The notes under the pieces were generated by a model. That model worked only from the letters and a program-made list of their open reading frames with translations. It was not told where the DNA came from and did not search any database. Positions 7,731-16,365 of a stretch of 60,840 nucleotides of DNA are shown here, in pieces (position 1 is the first letter of the stretch; each line of letters begins with the position of its first letter). Source of the stretch: Trueperaceae bacterium (GTDB lineage: Bacteria > Deinococcota > Deinococci > Deinococcales > Trueperaceae). The stretch covers positions 1 to 60,840 of the forward strand of contig JAABSI010000005.1 of NCBI GenBank assembly GCA_011390455.1, in the 5' to 3' direction. The position numbers and the translations under genes were made by a program.

Positions 7731-8807
7731 GTGCTCTCCGCCGTCGGCTACGCCTCGGTGCAGGCGCGCGTCCGAGCACGTCGGTCGCGGCTGCTCGACG
7801 CGGCCGCATGGCGCGACCTGATCGACGCCGGCTCGCTCGCGCGCACGCTCCAAGCGTTGCGCGCGACGCCGTATGGCGCCGTCATGGGCCCGCCCGGCAG
7901 CGACGTCGCGATGCTCGCCCAACTCGAGCGGGGCCTGCGTCGAGCGCTGCGGCGCGAGGTGGTGGCGCTCGCCGCCAGCGTGCCACCCCAAGCGCGCGAG
8001 TTGCTGCTGTGGCACGCCGACGCCACGCTCGTCCAGGACCTGAAGCTGCTCGTGCGAGCGCTTTGGCACGGCCACCCGATCGAGGCGGTGTGGTCCGCCA
8101 CCACGCTCCCCGACCGCGAGGACGACGCGTACGCCGACCTCGCAGGGGCGCGCAGCATCCCGGCGCTGATCGCGGCGCTCGAGCGCACGCCGTACGGGCG
8201 CGCACTGGCCGACGCCTGGGACCGGGCGCGGCAGGAGGGGCGCCCGTTCTACCTCGAGGTCGCGCTCGACCTCGCGTACCAGCGCGGCTTGGTCGCGCGG
8301 ATCGAGGCGCTCTCCGGTGGCGATCGCGAGGACGCCAAGGAGCTGCTCGGTCGTGCGTTGGCGCGCGCCAACCTGATCGCCGCCGGCCGCTACCGCTCGC
8401 TCGCGGGGGTCAGCCCGGAAGAGGTGGTCAACTTCTGCCTGCACCGCGACTTCGGCGGTGGCTTGGCGATGGTGCAGCGGGTCGCCGTCGGCGCGTCGCT
8501 GCGCGACGAGGCGGCCGCCCTGGGGGTCGAGCTGCCTCCGCCCCCCGCGAGCGACGCATCGAACGGCGGCGCAGCCACCGTCGACGACGCCACCACCCTG
8601 CTCCAACTCGAGCGCGCGAGCGACCGCATGCAGCGGGCCGCGGCCCGCGCGCGGTTCGGTCGCCAGCCGTTCGGGCTGGGGCTGGTGCTCGCGTACCTGA
8701 TCGAGAAGGCCGCCGAAGCCGCCGACCTGGTGGCGCTCGGCGAAGGCGAAGCCCAAGGACTCGACCCCGCGGCGCTCCGTGCGCGGATCCCCAGGGAGGT
8801 GCCGTGA
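7731..8807 (+). CDS. atpC: V/A-type ATPase subunit C (V0 d / AC39)
   Basis: A 358-residue helical protein of the AC39/C family, which forms the funnel-shaped socket linking the central rotor stalk (D, F) to the membrane c-ring. It opens with VGYASVQARVRARRSRLL and has family-like LQALRATPYGAVM, PYGRALADAW and FGLGLVLAYLIEKAAE segments. The GTG start follows one base after the G gene's stop. In Thermus the C gene follows E; here it comes directly after G, an altered order. Acidic and leucine-rich composition fits the family. Confidence 0.9.
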   Translation: MLSAVGYASVQARVRARRSRLLDAAAWRDLIDAGSLARTLQALRATPYGAVMGPPGSDVAMLAQLERGLRRALRREVVALAASVPPQARELLLWHADATLVQDLKLLVRALWHGHPIEAVWSATTLPDREDDAYADLAGARSIPALIAALERTPYGRALADAWDRARQEGRPFYLEVALDLAYQRGLVARIEALSGGDREDAKELLGRALARANLIAAGRYRSLAGVSPEEVVNFCLHRDFGGGLAMVQRVAVGASLRDEAAALGVELPPPPASDASNGGAATVDDATTLLQLERASDRMQRAAARARFGRQPFGLGLVLAYLIEKAAEAADLVALGEGEAQGLDPAALRARIPREVP

Positions 8808-8808
8808 C

Positions 8809-10710
8809 GTGCTGACCCCCGAACGCCTCGTAGAGGTCAACCTCTTCGTCGGCGAACACGACCTCGAGGCGGTGACGGCGACGCTCATGAGCGAGCGAGC
8901 TCTGCACGTCGAGGCCCTCGAAGGCGAGCACTGGACGCCCGCCCCGAGGTGGGGCGAGGCGGCGGAGGCCTACCGGGCGCTCGAGGGCCGCCTCGCCGGC
9001 GTCCAGCGCTCGCTCGGCCTTGCCGACGCGCCCACCGAGCTCGAAGAACCCCCGCGGCCGCTGGAGGACCGGGCCGAGCTCGAGACGGTGGCGCTCCGCC
9101 TGGAAGCGCGGCTCGGGACCTTCGAGGACGAGCTGCGCAGCGCGCAGGACGACCTGGCGGAGCTCGAGGGCGCGCGCCGCCAACTGGCCTTGTTGCAACC
9201 GCTCATGGCGCCGGTGGAGGACCTGCGGCGCCTGCGCCACGTCCATCTGACCATCGGCACGCTGCCCGACGAGAACGTCGATCGGGTCGCGGCGGCGCTC
9301 TTCCAGATCGCCTTCGCGCTCATCCCGCTCGAGCGCCGCGGCGGCCGCACGCTGGTCGCGGTGGCCAGCGCGCGCGAGGACGCGCACGTGCTCGACCGCG
9401 CGCTGCGGAGCGCCTTCTTCGAGGCACTGGAGCTTCCGGAGCGCGTCCGCGGCTTGCCGCCCGAGGCGCTCGCCACCGCCGAGGAGGCGGCCGCGCAGGC
9501 GCGGGCGCGGGTCGCGGAGCTCGAGGGCACGCGCACCGCGCTCGCGCAGGAGGTCGGCGACGAGGCGCGCGCGGCGCTCGCACGCGCGCGCCACGACCTC
9601 GAGCTCTGCGAAGCGCTGCGTCGGGTCCCGTTCCAGGACGGCGTCTACGTGCTCGCGGGGTGGATGCCCAAGGCGCGCGTCGAGCGCGTGGCGGAGCGCG
9701 TGCGGGCGGTCGCCCGCGATCCGGTGGTCGTCGAGGCGCTGCCGCCGGCGCCGGGCCGCCGCGCGGTCCCGAGCCTGGTGCGCAACCCGCCGTGGCTCGA
9801 GCCCTTCGACGTCCTGGTCACCACGTTCGGCCTCCCCGGGTACGACGAGCTCAACCCGACGCTCGTGACCGCGATCGTGTTCCTCTTCACCTACGGCATG
9901 ATGTTCGGCGACCTGGGCCACGGCGCGCTCCTCGCGCTCGGCGGCCTCGCCCTGCGCCGCGTCACCCCCTTCGGCACCGTGGTCGCCGCCGCCGGCGCGA
10001 CCTCGATGGTCTTCGGCGCCCTCTACGGGGTCGCCTTCGGGTACCCGGTCTTCCCGGCGCTGTGGCTGCAGCCGCTGCACGCGATCTTCCCTCTGCTGAT
10101 CGCGGCCGTCGCGGCGGGCGCCGTCATCCTCAACCTCGGCTTCGTCCTCGCCCTCGTGACCAGTTGGCGCAGCGGCGACCGCGCCACCTTCTGGCTCGGC
10201 GCCAGCGGCGTCCTGGGGTTGGCCTTCTACTGGGCGCTCCTGGGCGGTGGCTTGGCGGTGTTCCTGTGGGGCCTGCCGGTCCCCCTATGGCTGGCGATCG
10301 TCGCGCCGCTCGCGCTCGGGGTCTGGTTCCGCGAACCGCTGATCGAGCGCTGGCACGGGCACCGGGCCAGCTTCGGCGGGCACGCGGTGACGGGTTTCTT
10401 CGAGCTCTTCGAGACGGTGATCTCGTACCTCTCCAACACCCTCTCGTTCATCCGCCTCGGCGCCTTCGCGGTGGCCCACGAGGGCCTCTCGGCGATGGTG
10501 CTCCAGTACGGCCTCGCCCCTGGGGGCTGGGGGGTGCTCCTCTTCGGCACGCTGCTGATCGTCGGCTTCGAAGGGCTGATCGTCGGCATCCAAGCGCTGC
10601 GCTTGCAGTACTACGAGTTCTTCGGCCGCTTCTTCCAGGGGAGGGGACGCCCCTTCCGACCGCTCGCCTTCGCAGGAGGTTCCGATGCCCGCACCGCGCT
10701 TCGTCCCTGA
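8809..10710 (+). CDS. atpI: V/A-type ATPase subunit I (membrane stator)
   Basis: A 633-residue two-part protein. The N-terminal half is a soluble coiled-coil arm (residues 1-340). The C-terminal half has about seven membrane helices that hold the proton half-channels. Hallmarks include GYDELNPT, FTYGMMFGDLGHG near the start of the membrane part, and the last helices with SNTLSFIRLGAFAVAHEGLS, where the arginine acts in proton transfer. The GTG at 8809 is chosen because AGGGAGG stands nine bases upstream. The end overlaps the c-ring gene by 26 bases, suggesting coupled translation. Confidence 0.95.
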   Translation: MLTPERLVEVNLFVGEHDLEAVTATLMSERALHVEALEGEHWTPAPRWGEAAEAYRALEGRLAGVQRSLGLADAPTELEEPPRPLEDRAELETVALRLEARLGTFEDELRSAQDDLAELEGARRQLALLQPLMAPVEDLRRLRHVHLTIGTLPDENVDRVAAALFQIAFALIPLERRGGRTLVAVASAREDAHVLDRALRSAFFEALELPERVRGLPPEALATAEEAAAQARARVAELEGTRTALAQEVGDEARAALARARHDLELCEALRRVPFQDGVYVLAGWMPKARVERVAERVRAVARDPVVVEALPPAPGRRAVPSLVRNPPWLEPFDVLVTTFGLPGYDELNPTLVTAIVFLFTYGMMFGDLGHGALLALGGLALRRVTPFGTVVAAAGATSMVFGALYGVAFGYPVFPALWLQPLHAIFPLLIAAVAAGAVILNLGFVLALVTSWRSGDRATFWLGASGVLGLAFYWALLGGGLAVFLWGLPVPLWLAIVAPLALGVWFREPLIERWHGHRASFGGHAVTGFFELFETVISYLSNTLSFIRLGAFAVAHEGLSAMVLQYGLAPGGWGVLLFGTLLIVGFEGLIVGIQALRLQYYEFFGRFFQGRGRPFRPLAFAGGSDARTALRP

Positions 10711-10993
10711 CCGCCCGCGCCGCCTCACCGCGGTGCTCGCGCTCGTCTTCCTGCTCGGCGGTGTCGCCTTCGCGCAAGACGGCGCATCGGGCGCACCGTT
10801 GGCTGCGGCGCTCGCGACCGGCCTCGCGGCCATCGGGGCCGGCATCGCCGTCGGCATCGCCGGCGCGGCGGCGATCGGCGCCATCGCCGAGAAGCCCGAG
10901 CTCCTCGGGCGCACGCTGATCTTCGTCGGTCTGGCCGAGGGCATCGTGATCTACGGCCTGATCGTGTCCTTCATCATCCTGGGGGGCGGATGA
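10685..10993 (+). CDS. atpK: V/A-type ATPase subunit K (proteolipid c-ring)
   Basis: A 102-residue proteolipid. The first 30 residues form a signal-like hydrophobic segment ending in VAFAQ, probably cleaved, as proposed for the Thermus counterpart. The mature part has two membrane helices: a glycine-rich one (residues 38-67) and a second carrying the ion-binding glutamate Glu85 in VGLAEGIVIYG. The loop IAEKPELLGR is typical. The short two-helix form implies one ion site per subunit. AGGAGG precedes the ATG, which lies inside the end of subunit I. Confidence 0.95.
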   Translation: MPAPRFVPDRPRRLTAVLALVFLLGGVAFAQDGASGAPLAAALATGLAAIGAGIAVGIAGAAAIGAIAEKPELLGRTLIFVGLAEGIVIYGLIVSFIILGGG

Positions 10994-11337
10994 CCGAAGC
11001 CGTCCCCAGCGGCGCCGGTGGCCGCGGTGGCCGCATCGTCGTCGTCGGCCCCGAGGACACCGTGCTGGGCCTCGGCTTGCTCGGCATCGAGGGGACCGTC
11101 GTCGCGAACGCCCGGGACGCCGCCGCGGCGCTCGAGCGCGCGCTGGCCACGCCCGGGGTGGCGATGGTGTTGCTCGGCCAAGCCTGGGCCGCGGAGCTGC
11201 GCGATCGCATCGAAGCGGCCGCCGTCGATCCGGACGGCCCGCTGGTGGTCGAGGTCCCCGACCCCGACGGGGTGACGGGCGACGTCCCCCTCACCGAACG
11301 CGTGGAGCGCGTGCTCGGCGTGCGCTTGGAGGTCTGA
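10990..11337 (+). CDS. atpF: V/A-type ATPase subunit F
   Basis: A 115-residue subunit of the central rotor stalk. It has an alternating beta/alpha fold starting with GRIVVVGPEDTVLGLGLLG, the region that marks this family, after a 14-residue glycine-rich extension. VAMVLLGQAWA and PLVVEVPDPDG form later strands. It binds subunit D and modulates rotation. Its ATG overlaps the TGA of subunit K. The C-terminal helix (TERVERVLGVRLEV) is short but present. Confidence 0.88.
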   Translation: MTEAVPSGAGGRGGRIVVVGPEDTVLGLGLLGIEGTVVANARDAAAALERALATPGVAMVLLGQAWAAELRDRIEAAAVDPDGPLVVEVPDPDGVTGDVPLTERVERVLGVRLEV

Positions 11338-11341
11338 GGCG

Positions 11342-11983
11342 ATGGCGGAACTGCGCGGCAACGTCGATGAGCTGGTGGCCCAGGTCCACCGCAGCGCCGA
11401 ACGGCGGGCGCTCGCGACCGAGGCGGCCGCCGAGGCCCAGGCGGCGCGCATCGAGGACGAGGGCGCGGCCCGGGTCGAAGCGGCGCGCGCGGCCGCGCGC
11501 GAGGAGTGCGCGGCGCGCACCGCGGAGCAGCGGCGGAGCCAGCTCGCACGCGCCGACCTGGAACGCCGTCAGGCGCGGCTCGACGCCCGGGAAGCCCGCT
11601 TGGAGCGCGTCTGGAGCGCGGCGCACGCGGAGCTCGAACGGCTGGCGCAAGGGCCGGACGGCGACGCCGCCCGCGCCGCGCTGTGCCGCGACGCCGCCCG
11701 GCGTCTCGGTGGCGATGCGGTCGTCGTGACCCTCGACCCGGACGCCCATGAACGCCTGTCGGCCGCGGACGTCGCCGCCTGGGGCGACGAGGACGGTCCC
11801 GCCCTCGAGAAGGGGCCCGATCCGCTGCCGGCGGGCCACGGCGCGCGCGTGAGCGCGGATCGCGCCTCGGTCGACGCCACCTTCGAGGGGCGGCTGGCCC
11901 AGGCGCGCGAGGTGCTCCGCGGCACCGTCGCCGACCTGCTCGCCGGAACGGCGTCCGATGGCGCGGACGAGGGGGCACCATGA
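11342..11983 (+). CDS. atpE: V/A-type ATPase subunit E (peripheral stalk)
   Basis: A 213-residue stalk protein. Residues 5-95 are a long alanine/arginine/glutamate coiled coil that would pair with subunit G. A globular part follows with RRLGGDAVVVTLDPDAHERL and a C-terminal region (VDATFEGRLAQAREVLRGTV) matching the family's last strand and helix. GGAGG stands about ten bases before the ATG. The stop overlaps the start of subunit A (ATGA). Length is close to other subunit E proteins. Confidence 0.9.
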   Translation: MAELRGNVDELVAQVHRSAERRALATEAAAEAQAARIEDEGAARVEAARAAAREECAARTAEQRRSQLARADLERRQARLDAREARLERVWSAAHAELERLAQGPDGDAARAALCRDAARRLGGDAVVVTLDPDAHERLSAADVAAWGDEDGPALEKGPDPLPAGHGARVSADRASVDATFEGRLAQAREVLRGTVADLLAGTASDGADEGAP

Positions 11984-13833
11984 GCATCGTCGGGCGCATC
12001 GAGCGCATCACGGGACCCATCGCGCACGTCCGCACGCACGCCCCGGTGGCCGTGCTGGAGCACGTCTGGGTGGGCGTCGACCGCCTCGCCGCCGAGGTGA
12101 TCTCGGTCGCCGGCGATCGCGCGACCGTCCAGATCTACGAGGAGACCACCGGCGTGCGCCCGGGCGAGCCCGTGGAGGGCACCGGCCACCCGCTGTCGGT
12201 GCTGCTGGCCCCCGGCCTGATCGGCCAGACCTTCGACGGCATCCAGCGACCGCTCGAGGTCGTGCGCGAAGCCCAGGGCATCTACCTGCGTCGCGGCGCC
12301 GCCGAGGGGCTGCCCGACCGCGAGTGGGCCTTCACCCCGCGCGTGGCGGTCGGCGACGAGGTCGCGCCCGGTCAGATCCTGGGCACGGTGCCCGAGACGC
12401 CGCTCATCGAGCACCGGGTCCTCGTGCCGCCGCTGATGCAGGGCACGATCGTCGAGGTCGCGCCCGAGGGTCCGCTGCGGTACGCCGACGTCGTCGCCCG
12501 TATCGAGGACGCCGACGGCGCCGAGCTCGAGGTCACGCTGGCGCAGCGCTGGCCGGTCCGCCGGCCGCGCCCGATCGCGGCGCGCTTGGAGCCCGATCGA
12601 CCGCTCGTCACCGGACAACGCGTGCTGGACACCTTCTTCCCGATCGTCAAGGGGGGGAGCGCGGCGCTGCCCGGGCCGTTCGGCGCCGGCAAGACGGTGC
12701 TGCAGCACTCGCTGGCCAAGTGGTCGGACGCGCAGGTGATCGTCTACGTCGGCTGCGGCGAACGCGGCAACGAGATGGCCCAGGTGCTGCAGGAGTTCCC
12801 GGAGCTCGTCGACCCGCGCAGCGGGCGGCCACTGATGGAGCGCACGATCCTGGTCGCCAACACGTCGAACATGCCCGTCGCGGCGCGCGAAGCGAGCGTC
12901 TACACGGGCATCACGCTGGCCGAGTACTACCGCGACCAGGGCTACGACGTCGCCCTGATGGCCGACTCCACCTCGCGCTGGGCGGAGGCGCTGCGCGAGA
13001 TCGCCGGCCGCCTCGAGGAGATGCCGGCCGAGGAGGGGTACCCCGCGTACCTGCCGTCGCGGCTCGCCGCCTTCTACGAGCGCGCCTGCCGCGCGACCAC
13101 GCTCTCGGGCGAGGAGGGTTCGGTCACGGTCATCGGCGCGGTGAGCCCGCCCGGCGGCGACTTCACCGAACCGGTCACCCAGCACACGCAGCGCTTCACG
13201 CGCGCCTTCTGGGCGCTCGACCGCGAGCTCGCGAGCGCCCGCCATTACCCCGCGGTCAGCTGGCGCGGGAGCTACAGCTTCTACGCCGGCGCCGTCGCGG
13301 GCTGGTGGCGCGAGGCCACCGGGAGCGACTGGATGGACCTGCGCCGACGCGCCAGCGACGTGCTCGAACAGGACGCCCGCCTCGAGCAGATGGTGCGGCT
13401 CGTGGGTGCCGAGGCGCTCCCCGACCGCCAGCGCTGGACGCTGGAGATGGCAACCCTGATCAAGGAGGGCGTGCTGCGCCAGAACGGGCTGCACCCGGTC
13501 GATGCCTTCTGCCCGCCGGAGAAGCAGGCCCGCCTGCTGCGGCTGTTCGTCGACCTCCACGACCACGGCGTGGAGCTGATCGAGGCGGGCGTGCCGCTGC
13601 TGCGCTTGCGCGAGGCGCTCGATCGGCCCATGCTCACGCGCCTCAAGGAGACCGTCCCGAACGACGACATCGACCGGCTCGACGACGTCGCTCGCGATCT
13701 GGCGCGCACCTTCGGTGCGTTGCGGCACGAGGCCGAGGGCGAGCGCGGATCCGGGCGTCCGAAGTCCGGCGCCGAGCGCTCCGAACCCCGAACCTCCGAA
13801 CCCCCCGAACCTCGGAACGAGGTGCGCTCATGA
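11980..13833 (+). CDS. atpA: V/A-type ATPase catalytic subunit A, with odd C-terminal tail
   Basis: The 617-residue catalytic subunit, which binds and hydrolyses or makes ATP. A P-loop (GPFGAGKTVLQ, about residue 231 on), the Walker B strand (YDVALMADSTSRWAEALREI) and the non-homologous insert typical of A subunits (residues 110-190) are all present. It is longer than the roughly 578-residue Thermus protein. The last 35 or so residues (DNA 13728-13830) are a charged Ser/Glu/Pro/Arg run encoded by imperfect CGAACC repeats, not part of the fold. Both ends overlap neighbours by four bases. Confidence 0.97.
   Translation: MSIVGRIERITGPIAHVRTHAPVAVLEHVWVGVDRLAAEVISVAGDRATVQIYEETTGVRPGEPVEGTGHPLSVLLAPGLIGQTFDGIQRPLEVVREAQGIYLRRGAAEGLPDREWAFTPRVAVGDEVAPGQILGTVPETPLIEHRVLVPPLMQGTIVEVAPEGPLRYADVVARIEDADGAELEVTLAQRWPVRRPRPIAARLEPDRPLVTGQRVLDTFFPIVKGGSAALPGPFGAGKTVLQHSLAKWSDAQVIVYVGCGERGNEMAQVLQEFPELVDPRSGRPLMERTILVANTSNMPVAAREASVYTGITLAEYYRDQGYDVALMADSTSRWAEALREIAGRLEEMPAEEGYPAYLPSRLAAFYERACRATTLSGEEGSVTVIGAVSPPGGDFTEPVTQHTQRFTRAFWALDRELASARHYPAVSWRGSYSFYAGAVAGWWREATGSDWMDLRRRASDVLEQDARLEQMVRLVGAEALPDRQRWTLEMATLIKEGVLRQNGLHPVDAFCPPEKQARLLRLFVDLHDHGVELIEAGVPLLRLREALDRPMLTRLKETVPNDDIDRLDDVARDLARTFGALRHEAEGERGSGRPKSGAERSEPRTSEPPEPRNEVRS
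13755..13825 (+). repeat. Degenerate CCGAACC short repeats encoding the AtpA tail
   Basis: About seven imperfect copies of a CCGAAC(C) element occur in this stretch at the very end of the subunit A gene, in frame. The encoded tail is rich in Ser, Glu, Pro and Arg. It could be replication slippage or a small inserted repeat element. No function is apparent. Confidence 0.5.
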
Positions 13834-15236
13834 TCGACGTCGCCCGCGCGGACCGCGTCGACGGACCGCTGCTCGTCCTCGAAGGCTTCGGTCAGGCCGC
13901 CTACGGAGAGGTGGTCGAGGTCCGCTCGTCGGCGGGCATCCACCTGGGCGAGGTGCTCTCCGCGGGCACCGACGCCACCATCGTGGAGCTGTGGGGCGAC
14001 ACGACCGGGCTGCGTCCCGGCGACGTGTCCGTGCGCTTCCGGGGCGAGACGCTCCATCTGGGCGTCTCGCGCGAGATGCTCGGGCGCGTCTTCGACGGCC
14101 TCGGGCGACCGCGCGACGGGCTGCCGCCGCCGGTGGCCGAAGCGCGCCTCGACGTCCACGGCGCACCGCTGAACCCGACCGCACGCGACTACCCGCGCGA
14201 CGTCATCGAGACCGGCATCTCGGCGCTCGACGGGCTCAACACGCTCGTGCGCGGCCAGAAGCTCCCGATCTTCTCCGGCGCCGGCCTCCCCCACGACGAG
14301 CTCGCCGCCCAGATCGCGCTGCAAGCGCGCTTGGGCGGGGACGACGAGGCCGAGGACGTGGCCGTGGTGTTCGTGGCGCTCGGGATCGCGCACGACACCG
14401 CTGCCTACTTCCGCGAACGTTTCGCATCCTCCGGTCTCCTGGGGCGCACGGCGCTCTTCCTCAACCTCGCCGACGACCCGCCGATGGAGCGGATCGTGAC
14501 CCCGCGCGCGGCGCTGACCCTTGCGGAGTTCCTCGCTTTCGAACGCGGCATGCACGTGCTGGTGCTGATGACGGACATGACCAACTACGCCGAGGCGCTG
14601 CGCGAGCTCTCGGCGCGCAAGAACGAGGTGCCGGGGCGCAAGGGCTACCCGGGCTACCTGTACACGGACCTCGCCGGCCTCTACGAGCGCTGCGGGCGCG
14701 CGCGCGGCCGCCCGGGCTCGCTCACCCAGATCCCGGTGCTCACGATGCCGGGCGACGACGTCACCCACCCGATCCCCGACCTCACGGGGTACATCACCGA
14801 GGGGCAGGTCGTGCTGTCGCGCGCGCTCCACCGCGCCGGCGTGTACCCGCCGGTCGACGTGCCCGCCTCGCTCTCGCGGCTGATGAAGGACGGCATCGGG
14901 GAGGGGCGCACCCGCGAGGACCACGCCGAGGTGGCCGCGCAGCTGTTCGCGGCCTACGCCCGGGTGCGCGAGGTGCGCAACCTGGCGCTGATCATCGGGG
15001 AGAGCGCGCTGTCGGCGACCGACCGCAAGTACCTGGCCTTCGGCACCGCCTTCGAGCACGAGATGCTCGCGCAGCGCGCCGACGAGGCCCGGCCCATGGA
15101 ACGGACGCTCGACCTCGCCTGGCAGGCGCTCGCCAAGCTCCCCGCCGACGAGCTGCACCGCGTGTCCGAAGCGACCCTCGAGGCCCGCTACCGCGGCAAG
15201 CTCGATGCCGTCCACGGCGCGTCCGGAACGGGCTGA
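13830..15236 (+). CDS. atpB: V/A-type ATPase subunit B (non-catalytic)
   Basis: The 468-residue regulatory subunit that alternates with A in the hexameric head. Family hallmarks are LPIFSGAGLPHDELAAQIA in place of a P-loop, VLMTDMTNYAEALRE and GRKGYPGYLYTDLA. LTQIPVLTMPGDD and TGYITEGQ follow in order. The length matches Thermus subunit B. The ATG overlaps the stop of subunit A. No part is missing. Confidence 0.97.
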   Translation: MIDVARADRVDGPLLVLEGFGQAAYGEVVEVRSSAGIHLGEVLSAGTDATIVELWGDTTGLRPGDVSVRFRGETLHLGVSREMLGRVFDGLGRPRDGLPPPVAEARLDVHGAPLNPTARDYPRDVIETGISALDGLNTLVRGQKLPIFSGAGLPHDELAAQIALQARLGGDDEAEDVAVVFVALGIAHDTAAYFRERFASSGLLGRTALFLNLADDPPMERIVTPRAALTLAEFLAFERGMHVLVLMTDMTNYAEALRELSARKNEVPGRKGYPGYLYTDLAGLYERCGRARGRPGSLTQIPVLTMPGDDVTHPIPDLTGYITEGQVVLSRALHRAGVYPPVDVPASLSRLMKDGIGEGRTREDHAEVAAQLFAAYARVREVRNLALIIGESALSATDRKYLAFGTAFEHEMLAQRADEARPMERTLDLAWQALAKLPADELHRVSEATLEARYRGKLDAVHGASGTG

Positions 15237-15239
15237 GCC

Positions 15240-15884
15240 GTGGCCAAGGGCACCGAACTCCCCCGCACCCGCGCGTCGCTGTTGCAGCTGCGCCAGTCGT
15301 TGACCGAGGCGCGCGAGGGCCACGCGCTGCTCGAACGCAAACGCGAGGTGCTGCTGCGCGAGGTCTGGGAGTTGATGCGCGCCGCGCGCCAGCACGAGGG
15401 GCGCGTGCGCGACCGCTTCGAGGCGGCGCACGCGGCCCTGCGCGGCGCCCGCCTCGATGCCGGCGGCGAGGCCGTGCGCTGGGCGCTGCTGGCGCCGTCG
15501 GCGCGGACGACGTGCCGGGTCGAGGTGCGCAACCTGATGGGCGTCGCGCTGCCCAGCGTCGCCCTGACCGTCGTGCCCGAACGGCTCACGACCAGCGCCG
15601 GCGGGACCCCGGTGGCGCTCGATGCCACGCGCCGCCGCTGGCTCGAAGTCGCCGAGGTGTTGGCCGTCTGGGCCGAGACCTACGGCTCGGTCTGGCGGGT
15701 CGCTGCGGAACTGGCGCGCACCCAGCGGCGGGTGGCGGCCTTGGAGCAGGTGCTGATCCCGGAGCTCGAGGAGGCGATCCGGGCGATCGAGGCGACGCTC
15801 GAGGAGGCCGACCGCGAGGGCTTCGTGCGCACCAAGCGCGTCAAGGCGCGCCTGGAACAGGAACGGGAGGCCGACCGTGCATGA
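15240..15884 (+). CDS. atpD: V/A-type ATPase subunit D (central rotor shaft)
   Basis: A 214-residue antiparallel coiled coil that forms the rotor shaft within the A3B3 head. The N-terminal helix (LPRTRASLLQLRQSLTEAREG, with HALLERKREVLL) and C-terminal helix (RRVAALEQVLIPELEEAIRA and VKARLEQ) are the family's signature. The central part folds as a small hairpin. It uses a GTG start three bases after the subunit B stop. Its 3' end overlaps the Usp gene by eight bases. Confidence 0.95.
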   Translation: MAKGTELPRTRASLLQLRQSLTEAREGHALLERKREVLLREVWELMRAARQHEGRVRDRFEAAHAALRGARLDAGGEAVRWALLAPSARTTCRVEVRNLMGVALPSVALTVVPERLTTSAGGTPVALDATRRRWLEVAEVLAVWAETYGSVWRVAAELARTQRRVAALEQVLIPELEEAIRAIEATLEEADREGFVRTKRVKARLEQEREADRA

Positions 15885-16365
15885 CCGCATCTTTCGGCAC
15901 GTGCTCGTCCCCACCGACGGTTCGGATGCCTCGGTGGCCGCGGCGCGTCTGGCCTATCGCCTCGCGCGCGCGTTCGAGGCGAAGGTCGACCTGCTGTTCG
16001 TGATCGACCTGCTGCTGTGCGAGGAGCTGCGGCGCTTCGACCAGCGCGAGTTCGACGAGATCCAGCGCGAGCTGCTCGAGCAGGGCGAGCGCGTCGTCGG
16101 GGTGTTGCGCGACGAGGGCGAACGGCAAGGGCTGACGGTGGCGAGCACGGTGCGGCGCGGCGACCCGTTCGAGGAGATCGTCGCCACGGCGCAGCAGCAG
16201 GAGGTCGACCTGATCGTGATGGGCCACGTCGGCCGCCGCCCGCGCGCTCGGGTGCTCCTCGGCTCGGTGGCGGAGCGGGTGCTCGAGTTCGCCCCGTGCC
16301 CGGTCATGGTCGTCAAGCACGAAGACGACGGCGCGCCCCGCGGCACGCCCGCGCGCCGCCGCTAA
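15877..16365 (+). CDS. Universal stress protein (UspA family), ATPase operon
   Basis: A 162-residue cytoplasmic Usp domain. The ATP-binding signature G-x2-G-x9-G-S is complete at residues 116-130 (GHVGRRPRARVLLGS), after the strand VDLIVM. The first strand HVLVPTDGSDAS fits. An unusual glutamate/arginine-rich helix (residues 49-85) is longer than in typical members. The start is GTG, with GGGAGG eight bases upstream inside the subunit D gene, so the protein is made with the ATPase. Its TAA overlaps the TAG of the convergent glyoxalase-like gene. Confidence 0.92.
   Translation: MHDRIFRHVLVPTDGSDASVAAARLAYRLARAFEAKVDLLFVIDLLLCEELRRFDQREFDEIQRELLEQGERVVGVLRDEGERQGLTVASTVRRGDPFEEIVATAQQQEVDLIVMGHVGRRPRARVLLGSVAERVLEFAPCPVMVVKHEDDGAPRGTPARRR

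Noticed and set aside
8779..8808. ATG at 8779 as start of ATPase subunit I
   Set aside because: It lies deep in the subunit C gene; GTG at 8809 has a good ribosome binding site and matches the family N-terminus.
11569..15914. Long minus-strand frames opposite atpA, atpB and atpD
   Set aside because: They mirror conserved ATPase subunits and show no domain or start signal of their own.
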